From Myxococcales bacterium (GTDB taxonomy: Bacteria > Myxococcota_A > Polyangia > Polyangiales > JAFGIB01): 39,008 bases of DNA. The notes beneath the pieces were generated by a model, which worked only from the letters and a program-made list of their open reading frames with translations, was not told the origin of the DNA and searched no databases. Below are positions 27,285-33,815 of the stretch, piece by piece (position 1 is the first letter of the stretch; every line of letters begins with the position of its first letter). The stretch lies in contig JAPPOR010000414.1 in assembly GCA_028817905.1 (NCBI GenBank), positions 1 through 39,008 on the forward strand, given 5' to 3'. The position numbers and the translations under genes are program-made.

Positions 27285-27786
27285 TTCCGAGACTCCCGGT
27301 GAGCTGAAGGAGGGTCGCATCTTCAGGCACGTTGTTGCCGACCAGAAACATCGTGACTGCGAGTCCGCCGAGTAGCCCAAACCCATGTGATAGCGGGAGG
27401 CGAACGCCGGCGGACAGTTCCGGGCCCAGCATCGTCATCGGAGCGACAAAGAAGGGCAGGGCAGCACCCGGGCGAAGTTCGAGGTCTCCCAGCCCATGCC
27501 GCAGTTCGATCCGAGGAGCGATGCCGATCGCCCCTCCGGAGTTGAGTTCCGCGATCAGGGAGCCCCCCCAGGCGATGCGTGTGGCTTCATCCGTCCACAT
27601 GCGAACACTCGCATCGACCATCAATGGTGTGAGCGCGGTGGCCCCGCCGCCCTGTCCGGCGCTCCTCTCGATACCAAAGCGAAACGAGACCCCTGGGGTG
27701 ATCGCCTGGCTCTGGGCGGCGGCCGCAGCGGGTATTGCCATCCATGCCGTCAGCAATGTACCCACTATGCAGCGCCAGCGTTCCAT
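27265..27786 (-). CDS. Exported protein, probable small outer-membrane beta-barrel
   Basis: The 173-residue protein has a clear signal peptide ('TLLTAWMAIPAAAAAQS', cleavage near residue 24) and then repeated amphipathic strands rich in Gly, with 'FRFGIE', 'RIELRHGLGDLELRPG' and 'AGVRLPLSHGFGLLGGLAV'. The C-terminal residues 'SLGIDLALE' do not end in the Phe or Tyr typical of barrels. I do not recognise a family. AAGGA lies almost on the ATG, closer than usual. It precedes and overlaps the small Cys-rich gene. Confidence 0.7.
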   Translation of the reverse strand: MERWRCIVGTLLTAWMAIPAAAAAQSQAITPGVSFRFGIERSAGQGGGATALTPLMVDASVRMWTDEATRIAWGGSLIAELNSGGAIGIAPRIELRHGLGDLELRPGAALPFFVAPMTMLGPELSAGVRLPLSHGFGLLGGLAVTMFLVGNNVPEDATLLQLTGSLGIDLALE

Positions 27787-27800
27787 TCCTTGGCACCCTG

Positions 27801-27819
27801 ACGCAAGGTTCGTGCCGGG
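27801..27819 (-). promoter_or_regulatory. Possible sigma-54 promoter before the exported-protein gene
   Basis: On the minus strand CCGGCACGAACCTTGCG keeps GG-N10-GC and the CACG and TTGC cores of the -24/-12 consensus. The predicted transcript start would lie only about 5 bases before the ATG at 27786, which is tight. This may be a chance match or imply a very short leader. Confidence 0.35.
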
Positions 27820-27836
27820 CGTCAGCGAGAAGCAGG

Positions 27837-28184
27837 TCAGGCTTCAGTGTCGACGCTGCGACTCTTCTTTGGGTTGTCTGGCCGATAGCCGCGCGCTGCG
27901 TGGCGCGCGGTTACGACTTGCTCAGCCTGATTGGCTAAGGATTTTCGCCGTTCTGCAAGCGCGCACAGCGCACGCTGCGTATCGTCGTGCAGGTACGTGA
28001 GCTTCTCGCGCACGTTGTCGACTGCACTCTTGGGAATCGCAGCCATGTCATGCTTTTGAACCTGATCGAGTAGAACCTGACGCTTCTGGAGGTTTCCGAC
28101 CAGCAGCTGGAGGTCGCCCTCAGGGTCGAGCTTGACCGCCGCGAGCTCCTCCAGCTGGGAAAGCAGTTGTCCCGTTTCAGACAT
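27837..28184 (-). CDS. FliT-like flagellar export chaperone (probable)
   Basis: The 115-residue protein is a run of amphipathic helices ('LLSQLEELAAVKL', 'LLVGNLQKRQVLLDQVQ', 'LCALAERRKSLANQAEQV') with a basic tail containing 'ARGYRPDNP'. No catalytic motif is seen. Its place directly after fliS, overlapping it by eight bases, is where FliT-type chaperones for FliD are commonly encoded. Size and helix content fit. The assignment depends mainly on context, since these chaperones are poorly conserved in sequence. Confidence 0.65.
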   Translation of the reverse strand: MSETGQLLSQLEELAAVKLDPEGDLQLLVGNLQKRQVLLDQVQKHDMAAIPKSAVDNVREKLTYLHDDTQRALCALAERRKSLANQAEQVVTARHAARGYRPDNPKKSRSVDTEA

Positions 28185-28548
28185 TGCGTTTCGCTAGCTC
28201 GGCCCAGGCAGCTCGCAGCTCGCGCATCACCTTGATGGCACTTGCAACCTGCTCGGTGCCGTTGCTAAGGGTCGACTGTGTAATCGTGTGAAGTACGTAC
28301 TCATACAGCCTATCCAGGTCACTGCAGAGCTCGGGCGCGTGGGTGTGCACCAAAGAGGCCTGTAGCTCGGTTACGATCGCGTGGGCCCTTCGGAGCTTGG
28401 CGTTGCGCTCGTTCGGTTTGTTTTCCTTGCCGGCCTGCTCGGCCTGCGTCAAGAAACGAATCGCCGCGTCATAGAGACGGACCACTATCTGAACGGGCGA
28501 GGCCGTTTCCACGGTGGCGGCGCGGTACTGTGCGGCTGCGAACGACAT
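28177..28548 (-). CDS. fliS: Flagellin chaperone FliS
   Basis: The 123-residue helical protein has the FliS hallmarks: 'YRAATVETASPVQIVVRLYD' (given by the pattern Y-x9-P-x5-L-Y-D), 'AIRFLTQAEQA', and 'LDRLYEYVLHTIT'. It binds the C-terminal helices of flagellin in the cytoplasm and prevents early polymerisation. An AAAGGAG SD precedes the ATG. It lies between fliD and the FliT-like gene on the minus strand, downstream of fliC, which encodes its client. Confidence 0.94.
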   Translation of the reverse strand: MSFAAAQYRAATVETASPVQIVVRLYDAAIRFLTQAEQAGKENKPNERNAKLRRAHAIVTELQASLVHTHAPELCSDLDRLYEYVLHTITQSTLSNGTEQVASAIKVMRELRAAWAELAKRNV

Positions 28549-28585
28549 GGCTCAAAACTCCTTTGGGTTTGGTAGCGAGGTGGCT

Positions 28586-29926
28586 CTAGGCCAGGCCTCC
28601 AAGCATGGCAGCGAGCTGGGCCCCCTGCCCTTGAGCAAGGCTCACAGCTGTCTCCATAGCCGTGAACTCCGCGCGGATGCGATCCTCGAAGTCCCCGATC
28701 CGCAGCTCCATGCGTGCGATCTGGTCGTCGAGGTTATCGATGCGTAGGTCGATGCCCTTCTTGCGGGTGGTGATCAGGCCATCGGTCGAGTTCGTCAGCT
28801 GGTCGATGGTCTCATCCATGAGCGCCATCAGGCCGTCAGTACTCGTACTCTCATCGCCTGCCAGTAACTTCGAGACCGCTTCCGGGTCATCGGCGAGCGC
28901 CTCTTCGAGCTCCGTGCGCTCGAACTCGAGCTTGCCGGCGCGGTCGATCGAGACCCCGATACTAGCCAGGTAGTTGTAGGGGGAGCTAAGGCCGTCGACG
29001 GTGTCTATCAGCGTGTTGCGCAGGTTGCGTGACACGGTCCGTACGGTGGAGTCACTCGCCAGGCTGTCCCCCTCCTGGGAGTCCCGTGACAGTTCATAGG
29101 CGACGCGTTCGTTTACCGCATTGTAGGCGTTGACGTACTCCTGGACCAGATCCGCGAGGGCATCGGGGTCGCGCTGGACAGTGACCTCGGCGGCTCCCGT
29201 GGTCTGGGCCCTGAGATCGAGCGTGACACCGGAGATGGCGTCCGTGATCAGGTTGGTGGAGCGCGAGACGTCAAAGCCGTCTACGACCAACTCGGCATCT
29301 TGGGCCGCCTGAACCTCCGCGAGGTTGAGCCCGATGCCCGTGTCGCCAGTGAACGCGATTGTCTGATCCGCGCCGGTGTTGTTACCGGTGATCTGGAGCC
29401 GGTAGCCGAGGTCGGTCGACAGCACGCCGGCTGTCACGTCGGCACCCGACGCGTTGATCGCCGCTGCCAATGAATCCAGGGTCGTGTTGGCGTCCACGTC
29501 GACGGTGATTTCGCTCTCCGACCCAACCGTGATGCCCAGCGTTCCGGCGGTTAGCAGTCCCGCCTCGTCGCTCGCGGAGAAGGGGTCGCTGTAGGAGCGC
29601 TCGGCTTTGGCCAGCTCCGAGACCGTGATGCTATAGGTGCCAAGCGACGCCCCGCCGTCCGCTGTCACAGTGAGGGCGTCGTCCTGGCTGGAACTGGCGC
29701 TCGAGGTCAGAACCTTGGTGCGCTCGTCGAGCGCTTCACCCTTGGTCTGAAGGGTGCTGAGCAGTCCGGAGAGCGTATCGAGTTTGGACTGCTTGCCCCG
29801 CAGGTCCGTCTGCTGCTTCTCCATGCGGGTGATCGGCTGGCGTTCGATCTGAACCAGGCCACGAACGATCGAGGCGGTGTCGATGCCTGACGCGATGCCG
29901 CTGAATGAGAAGAGCGGTTCAACCAT
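28586..29926 (-). CDS. fliD: Flagellar filament cap protein FliD
   Basis: The 446-residue protein has the conserved N-terminal 'FSGIASGIDTASIVRGLVQIE' start (seen as 'SGIASGIDT') and helical region for filament binding, a central Ala/Thr/Asp-rich variable part with 'ITGNNTGADQTIAFTG', and a C-terminal coiled region ('RIDNLDDQIARMELRIGDF'). It caps the filament and helps flagellin fold outside the cell. The C-terminus is rich in Gln, Ala and Gly ('GQGAQLAAMLGGLA'). It follows fliC after a strong hairpin and precedes fliS by 37 bp. No separate promoter was recognised. Confidence 0.94.
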   Translation of the reverse strand: MVEPLFSFSGIASGIDTASIVRGLVQIERQPITRMEKQQTDLRGKQSKLDTLSGLLSTLQTKGEALDERTKVLTSSASSSQDDALTVTADGGASLGTYSITVSELAKAERSYSDPFSASDEAGLLTAGTLGITVGSESEITVDVDANTTLDSLAAAINASGADVTAGVLSTDLGYRLQITGNNTGADQTIAFTGDTGIGLNLAEVQAAQDAELVVDGFDVSRSTNLITDAISGVTLDLRAQTTGAAEVTVQRDPDALADLVQEYVNAYNAVNERVAYELSRDSQEGDSLASDSTVRTVSRNLRNTLIDTVDGLSSPYNYLASIGVSIDRAGKLEFERTELEEALADDPEAVSKLLAGDESTSTDGLMALMDETIDQLTNSTDGLITTRKKGIDLRIDNLDDQIARMELRIGDFEDRIRAEFTAMETAVSLAQGQGAQLAAMLGGLA

Positions 29927-29960
29927 GGGGGACTTCTTATGAGACTAGGGGAAATAAGGT

Positions 29961-29993
29961 GCCGGGGGCGACGCTGCGCGCGCCGCCCCCGGC
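29961..29993 (-). terminator. Strong hairpin between fliC and fliD
   Basis: GCCGGGGGCG and CGCCCCCGGC form a 10-bp perfect stem around a 13-base loop. It starts 10 bases after the fliC stop codon in the direction of transcription. The following ACCTTATTTCCCC is only moderately U-rich. A partial terminator or mRNA end barrier would make flagellin mRNA far more abundant than fliD-fliS mRNA, as filament stoichiometry requires. Confidence 0.65.
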
Positions 29994-30003
29994 GGGTGAG
30001 GGG

Positions 30004-30855
30004 CTATCCGATGAGTGACAGGGCCATAGAGGGTGACTGGTTGGCCTGGGCCAACACAGCCACGCCGGCCTGCATCAAAATCGAGTTACGCGTCATCTCG
30101 GCCGTCTCTTCGGCGACGTCGACATCGCGGATGCGCGAGTCAGCGGCTGTGAGGTTTTCTCGCATGCTGCCCAGGTTGGCCATGGAGGTAGAGAGTCGGT
30201 TCTGGGCTGTGCCGATGTCCGCGCGGGCCGTCACCACGTCTTCGATCGCGTCGTCGATCGAGTCGAGGGCGAGCTGGGCGTCGCTCTTCGAATCGACCGA
30301 CGTTGCACGCAAGCTCGCGGGCGTGCCGGCGGTGCCGATCTGGTCGGTGGTGACCTGGTCGATCGTTACCGTGACACGGTCGTTGGAGGTGTTCTCGATG
30401 CCGATCTGGAAGTCCAGACTCGCTCCGCCGGTCTGATTGAGCAGCTGGGTGCCGTTGAACTCAGTGACGTTGGCGATGCGGTCGATTTCCGAGATGAGGT
30501 CCTGGAACTCCAAATCCAGGAAGCCACGCTCCGTGTCCGAGTTGGTGTCCGTGGAGGACTGGATCGCGAGCTCGCGCATGCGGGTCAGGATGCCGTTGAT
30601 CTCGTTCATCGCGCCCTCGGCCGTCTGCAGCATGCTGACGCCGTCCATGCCGTTTCGCTCGGCCTGTGCCAAGCTGCGGGTCTGGGAGCGGAGTTTTTCT
30701 GAGATCGCAAGACCGGCGGCGTCGTCGCCCGACCGGTTGATACGCAGACCTGAGGACAGTCGCCCCATGTTCTGCGTCAAGCGTTGCTGGGTCCGGCCCA
30801 GGTTCCGCTGCGCGTTTATCGAAGAAACGTTACTAACGATCGACATGAGTGGCAT
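30004..30855 (-). CDS. fliC: Flagellin
   Basis: The 283-residue flagellin has both conserved ends: N-terminal 'SSINAQRNLGRTQQRL' and 'LSSGLRINRSGDDAAGLAIS', and C-terminal 'ILMQAGVAVLAQANQ' plus 'LSLIG'. The central part is short, so it is a compact flagellin of D0/D1 domains only. I chose the ATG at 30855 with AAGGAGAA 7 nt upstream; a second in-frame ATG at 30846 and a longer upstream reading to 30885 are less likely. It is the first gene of the minus-strand flagellar set. A 6-bp stem dyad lies in its leader. No clear sigma-28 or sigma-54 site was found for it. Confidence 0.96.
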   Translation of the reverse strand: MPLMSIVSNVSSINAQRNLGRTQQRLTQNMGRLSSGLRINRSGDDAAGLAISEKLRSQTRSLAQAERNGMDGVSMLQTAEGAMNEINGILTRMRELAIQSSTDTNSDTERGFLDLEFQDLISEIDRIANVTEFNGTQLLNQTGGASLDFQIGIENTSNDRVTVTIDQVTTDQIGTAGTPASLRATSVDSKSDAQLALDSIDDAIEDVVTARADIGTAQNRLSTSMANLGSMRENLTAADSRIRDVDVAEETAEMTRNSILMQAGVAVLAQANQSPSMALSLIG

Positions 30856-30886
30856 GAGGGGGTTCTCCTTACTTACTGACGCCAAG

Positions 30887-30904
30887 GGTCGGTGCCTGCC
30901 GACC
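30887..30904. promoter_or_regulatory. Dyad in the flagellin leader
   Basis: GGTCGG and CCGACC flank a 6-base spacer, 31 bases before the fliC start codon. It could form a small leader hairpin in fliC mRNA just upstream of the SD, or be an operator. Nothing further in the sequence decides between these. Confidence 0.35.
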
Positions 30905-30964
30905 TCGAAAAGCGCACGGCGTTTGGCTTACCGCGGTGGGTGGCCTCAGCCGTCTTCACGTAAC

Positions 30965-30978
30965 CCTTCGTACGAAGG
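30965..30978. promoter_or_regulatory. Perfect 14-bp palindrome between fliC and the GGDEF gene
   Basis: CCTTCGTACGAAGG is a perfect palindrome. It lies about 110 bp before the fliC start and about 130 bp before the sigma-54-like site at 31107. That distance suits an enhancer bound by a sigma-54 activator, and the position would let one site serve both divergent genes. The binding protein is unknown. Confidence 0.45.
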
Positions 30979-31106
30979 CTTGGGTGGGTTGAGGCAAAAT
31001 GTGGCGGACCCCTGTCGCTTTTCACGGTCGAACGCCAGAGGCTTGACGTTCGCGCGCGCCAGAAGTCCTCGTTTTCAGGAAAAGAACGGGTTTTCGCCTG
31101 TTGCTC

Positions 31107-31123
31107 TTGGCATACCGATTGCT
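31107..31123 (+). promoter_or_regulatory. Sigma-54 promoter for the GGDEF gene
   Basis: TTGGCATACCGATTGCT keeps the GG and GC doublets 10 bases apart, and TGGCA and TTGCT match the -24/-12 consensus at nearly every position. Transcription would begin near 31134. That places the first in-frame ATG (31136) almost at the 5' end and favours translation from the ATG at 31193. Confidence 0.65.
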
Positions 31124-31192
31124 CAATCCATTGCCATGTCTCACTCAAGGAAACGCGTTCAGCGTCCGATCCAGATTACGGGTGAAGGACTG

Positions 31193-31876
31193 ATGAACCA
31201 CGCGATGATCGAGGCGCTGACCGCAGTGGCGGCGGCGCGCACACCATGGGATACGTTTCACGCCCTGACGCAGGCGCGGGAGCTGCTGGGTGACGAGGCA
31301 GATGATTACTGGCCGCTGCTGGAGTCGATCGCTCGGCGACAGACCGAGATCGAGCAGCTCGAGCGGTTGGCGGGTTCCGATCCCATGACCGGTGTCGGGA
31401 ACCGGCGCACGTTTGGTCGGGCACTGGACCGCGAAGTAGCGCGCTATGGACGCAGTGGCGATCCTTTCGCGGTCATCCTACTGGATCTGGATGACCTCAA
31501 GGGTCGCAACGACACCTTGGGCCACGCAGCTGGCGATGCAGCCATCATGGCCGTAGCGAACGTGTGTCAAGAGGCGGTACGTTCCACCGATGTGGTTGCC
31601 CGTTTGGGCGGCGACGAGTTTGCGCTGCTCTTGGCTGGGTCGAATCTCGCGGGCGCCTGGGCGTTCGCCGAGCGGCTTCGCGAGCGGGTCGAGGAAGTGA
31701 CCATCGACCACATGCCTCTGCGGGTAAGTCTGGGGGTCGCCGCGGTAGCCGACGGCATGGATGGAGATGCGGTGCTGGCGTCCGCCGACGCAGCGCTCTA
31801 TCGCGACAAGGCGGCTCGCAAGGCGGAGGACGAGGACGTTGCAGAGGTTTCCTGCGACGCGGCCATGAGCGCGTGA
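31193..31876 (+). CDS. Diguanylate cyclase (GGDEF), cytoplasmic
   Basis: From the ATG at 31193 the product is 227 residues: a short helical N-terminus, then a GGDEF domain. 'DPMTGVGNRRTF' opens the domain, 'LGGDEFALLLAG' is the active-site loop, and 'RSTD' five residues before it is the inhibitory I-site, so the enzyme should make c-di-GMP and be product-inhibited. No membrane or sensor domain is present. AAGGA lies 3 nt before this ATG; the in-frame ATG at 31136 lacks an SD and sits at the predicted sigma-54 transcript start. Its stop overlaps the next gene's start (GTGA). It is divergent from fliC, across a 337-bp gap holding the dyads and promoter listed. Confidence 0.9.
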   Translation: MNHAMIEALTAVAAARTPWDTFHALTQARELLGDEADDYWPLLESIARRQTEIEQLERLAGSDPMTGVGNRRTFGRALDREVARYGRSGDPFAVILLDLDDLKGRNDTLGHAAGDAAIMAVANVCQEAVRSTDVVARLGGDEFALLLAGSNLAGAWAFAERLRERVEEVTIDHMPLRVSLGVAAVADGMDGDAVLASADAALYRDKAARKAEDEDVAEVSCDAAMSA

Positions 31877-32697
31877 CGGGAACAGGTCGCACGTGCCCCA
31901 CGGTCTGGGCCGCGCGGGGGCTGGTCATAGCGCTGACGATCTGCCTGTGCTCAAGCGCTGCCGGTGCCCAGGCGCCCGGCGGAAGCGCAGGCGCTTCTGA
32001 GCCCGACCGAGAGCGCCTGGCCCGCGGCATCTTCACGACGGGCCGACAGGCCTACCTGGCTGGACGCTACCTGGAGGCGGTCGAGGCGTTCGAGCGAGTG
32101 TTCGCGATGACGGGCTATCCGCTGATGCTGGTCAACGTGGGGAACGCCCGTGCGCGGCTCGGCGAGCCGGAGCGAGCGATCGCCGCCTATCGCCAGTACC
32201 TTGGACTGGTGCCAGAAGCACCGGAGCGGCTGGAGCTGGAGCACAGGATCGCAGAGCTCGAGGCCGAGGTCCTGAGCGCGGCCGCGCCACCGGTCGTTTC
32301 CGAGCCAGTAGCGCAACAGCCAACAGGTTTGTGGCTAGGGCGCACATGGACGTGGGTTGCAGGTGCCGGAGCCGTCGTTTCATTGGGGATCGCAGGAGCG
32401 CTGTGGGCCGATGCCAACGCCCGCTACGATTCGCTCGCGAGCACATGCGGCAGCATCCCCGGGGGCTGCGCCGGCAACGACGTCGCGGGCGTCTCCAGCG
32501 CAGTCACGCTGACGAACGTAGCCATGGGCGCCGCTATGCTCAGCGCACTCGGCGCGGTTTCACTGTGGTTCATCGAAGCGCCCACCGAAGCGCCCACCGA
32601 AGCGTCTACCGAAGCGTCTACCGAAGAGCGTCAGAAGGCGCCACGGATCGAGGCCAACCCCACCCTGGGTGGGATTCGCATAACAGGGCGCTTCTAG
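31873..32697 (+). CDS. TPR-containing exported membrane protein
   Basis: From the GTG at 31873 (overlapping the GGDEF stop) the product is 274 residues. A signal peptide or anchor ('LVIALTICLCSSAAGAQA') is followed by TPR-like helices ('GRQAYLAGRYLEAVEAFERV', 'NARARLGEPERAIAAYRQYL'), a transmembrane pair ('WVAGAGAVVSLGIAGALWA' and 'VAMGAAMLSALGAVSLWF') around a Cys-containing loop, and an acidic Thr/Pro tail. This layout is frequent in myxobacterial cell-envelope proteins of unknown role. Translational coupling to the diguanylate cyclase is suggested by the overlap. The function is not known. Confidence 0.75.
   Translation: MTGTGRTCPTVWAARGLVIALTICLCSSAAGAQAPGGSAGASEPDRERLARGIFTTGRQAYLAGRYLEAVEAFERVFAMTGYPLMLVNVGNARARLGEPERAIAAYRQYLGLVPEAPERLELEHRIAELEAEVLSAAAPPVVSEPVAQQPTGLWLGRTWTWVAGAGAVVSLGIAGALWADANARYDSLASTCGSIPGGCAGNDVAGVSSAVTLTNVAMGAAMLSALGAVSLWFIEAPTEAPTEASTEASTEERQKAPRIEANPTLGGIRITGRF
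32575..32622 (+). repeat. Four tandem 12-bp repeats in the TPR protein gene
   Basis: Two copies of GAAGCGCCCACC are followed by two of GAAGCGTCTACC, encoding E-A-P-T twice and E-A-S-T twice. The 12-bp unit preserves frame, so copy number changes would alter only the length of the acidic tail. Confidence 0.9.
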
Positions 32698-32783
32698 CCC
32701 CCTTGGCTTGCTGCCCTCTGCAGTACGCACAGCCCGTCCAAACTAGCCTCATTTGTCAACGAACATCCTGGTCAAGGGGGCTA
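32695..32783. repeat. Intergenic element B, 89 bp, related to element A
   Basis: Perfect inverted ends TAGCCCCCTTG and CAAGGGGGCTA (12 bp with one further C/G pair outside) enclose 67 bp. It is the reverse-oriented relative of the element at 3557-3643: the arms differ only at two positions and keep pairing, and the inner AGTTTG region aligns at equal distance from the end. Its left end supplies the TAG stop codon of the TPR gene. Confidence 0.6.
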
Positions 32784-32815
32784 GGGAAGGGTGCGGGCCG
32801 TCGTTGGTAACCTAG

Positions 32816-33727
32816 GTGAACCTCTCGGTGGGCATGTGGTGCTTCTGGCTGTCGATACCCGTCGCCGTCGCGGGTTGCTCCCTCGATCTGGCCGCGCTAG
32901 AAGGCGCGGCGCTGCAAGATGCGGGTGGGCTCGTGAGCGCCGTGGATGATCGTCGCCAACCACCGCCGGGCGATGGCGACGGCGACGGCGACGGCGATCG
33001 TGGCAGGGGTGACGAGATGGTCGGAGATGGTGATGGTGGCGGCGAGGGGCCGGGCGGCTTTGTGCCCGCCGAGCCCACACCGACACCGGATGGCGCGACC
33101 TGTGGGCTGGTAGGCCTGCCGTGTTGCAGGCCCGACAACCGCTGTGACATCGGCGCCTGTCTTCGGGGCGAATGCAGTGCCTATGCGGGCGCGTTCGCAA
33201 CGCGCGAGGGCTGCACCACAGCGATGTGCTCGGATCGTGACCCGTACTCTGCGGGTTGCGCGTGTCCTCAGGGCTTCCTCGAGGTCACCGCCGCACCGCT
33301 CGCAACTACCTGTGACGACGGCAGTCCGGCCCAGAAGGTCCTATCGGTGTGCCAATCCGAGCGTACGGACGCTTCCGGCTGGGGCGGCTTCTGGCTCCGC
33401 AGCGGGGGCCCCGCGTGCGGATCGTCCTGCGTTGTGTCCAACCCGTATACCGAGGATTGCTCCTGTCCGGCTGGCATGGCGCTCTTGACCGCCCCTGTCA
33501 GTCTCGGTGCCACGGGCTGTGCCGGCGACGTGGCGACCCTTGGAGTATGCATGCGATCGGGTCTGACAACGGGTCGCTTTGCCGGCGGCTACGTCCTGAC
33601 CGCGGGCGCTGGCAACGGCTGTGGGACACCCAATCCGGACACGGGCCTGTGCACATGCCCTCCGGCGGCGATGGAGCAGCGGATCACCCTGGGGGGCGGA
33701 GTGACGGTGGGACTATGCTCGCTGTAG
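32816..33727 (+). CDS. Cys-rich modular lipoprotein
   Basis: The 303-residue protein starts at a GTG and has a short signal peptide ending in a clear lipobox ('VAVAGC', Cys21). An Asp/Gly-rich linker follows (about 52-78), then a Cys-rich part. From about residue 123 three similar modules occur, each starting 'GAF', 'GGF' or 'GGY', with a central 'C.CP' ('GCACPQGF', 'DCSCPAGM', 'LCTCPPAA') and a closing Cys ('SVCQSE', 'GVCMRS', 'GLCSL'). These are probably disulphide-bonded repeats on the outer membrane. An upstream 'CGLVGLPCCRPDNRCDIGAC' segment is a separate Cys knot type. I do not recognise a named family. Confidence 0.78.
   Translation: MNLSVGMWCFWLSIPVAVAGCSLDLAALEGAALQDAGGLVSAVDDRRQPPPGDGDGDGDGDRGRGDEMVGDGDGGGEGPGGFVPAEPTPTPDGATCGLVGLPCCRPDNRCDIGACLRGECSAYAGAFATREGCTTAMCSDRDPYSAGCACPQGFLEVTAAPLATTCDDGSPAQKVLSVCQSERTDASGWGGFWLRSGGPACGSSCVVSNPYTEDCSCPAGMALLTAPVSLGATGCAGDVATLGVCMRSGLTTGRFAGGYVLTAGAGNGCGTPNPDTGLCTCPPAAMEQRITLGGGVTVGLCSL
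32969..32998 (+). repeat. Five tandem GGCGAY hexamers
   Basis: Five 6-bp units (GGCGAT, three GGCGAC, GGCGAT) encode a run of Gly-Asp in the lipoprotein linker. Units of six keep the frame, so slippage would change linker length, not switch the gene off. Confidence 0.85.
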
Positions 33728-33815
33728 CACTCATGGAACGAAGCGCCCGTGACTGTGGTCAGTCGGTCCTGCACTTCAACTTCGATCGCTTCCAGCCGTT
33801 TCTGGAAAAGGCCGG

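Noticed and set aside
27790-27804. Plus-strand TTGGCACCCTGACGC as a sigma-54 site.
   Set aside because: GG and GC are 9 bases apart, not 10, and no gene starts downstream on that strand.
30870-31060. A sigma-28 site for fliC on the minus strand (TCAA ... ACCGTGAA).
   Set aside because: Only a loose match to both boxes and lacks the CCGAT core; not better than chance in this region.
30437-31192. Upstream extension of the GGDEF frame through the flagellin gene.
   Set aside because: The extension is antisense to conserved flagellin sequence; the sigma-54 site at 31107 and the ATG at 31193 give a simpler start.
31564-31872. Upstream extension of the TPR protein frame into the GGDEF gene.
   Set aside because: It is an out-of-frame shadow of the GGDEF domain. 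The GTG at 31873 overlaps the GGDEF stop and is followed at once by a signal peptide.
32969-32998. Hexamer repeats as a phase-variation switch.
   Set aside because: Units of six bases cannot shift the reading frame and the tract is inside the coding region.
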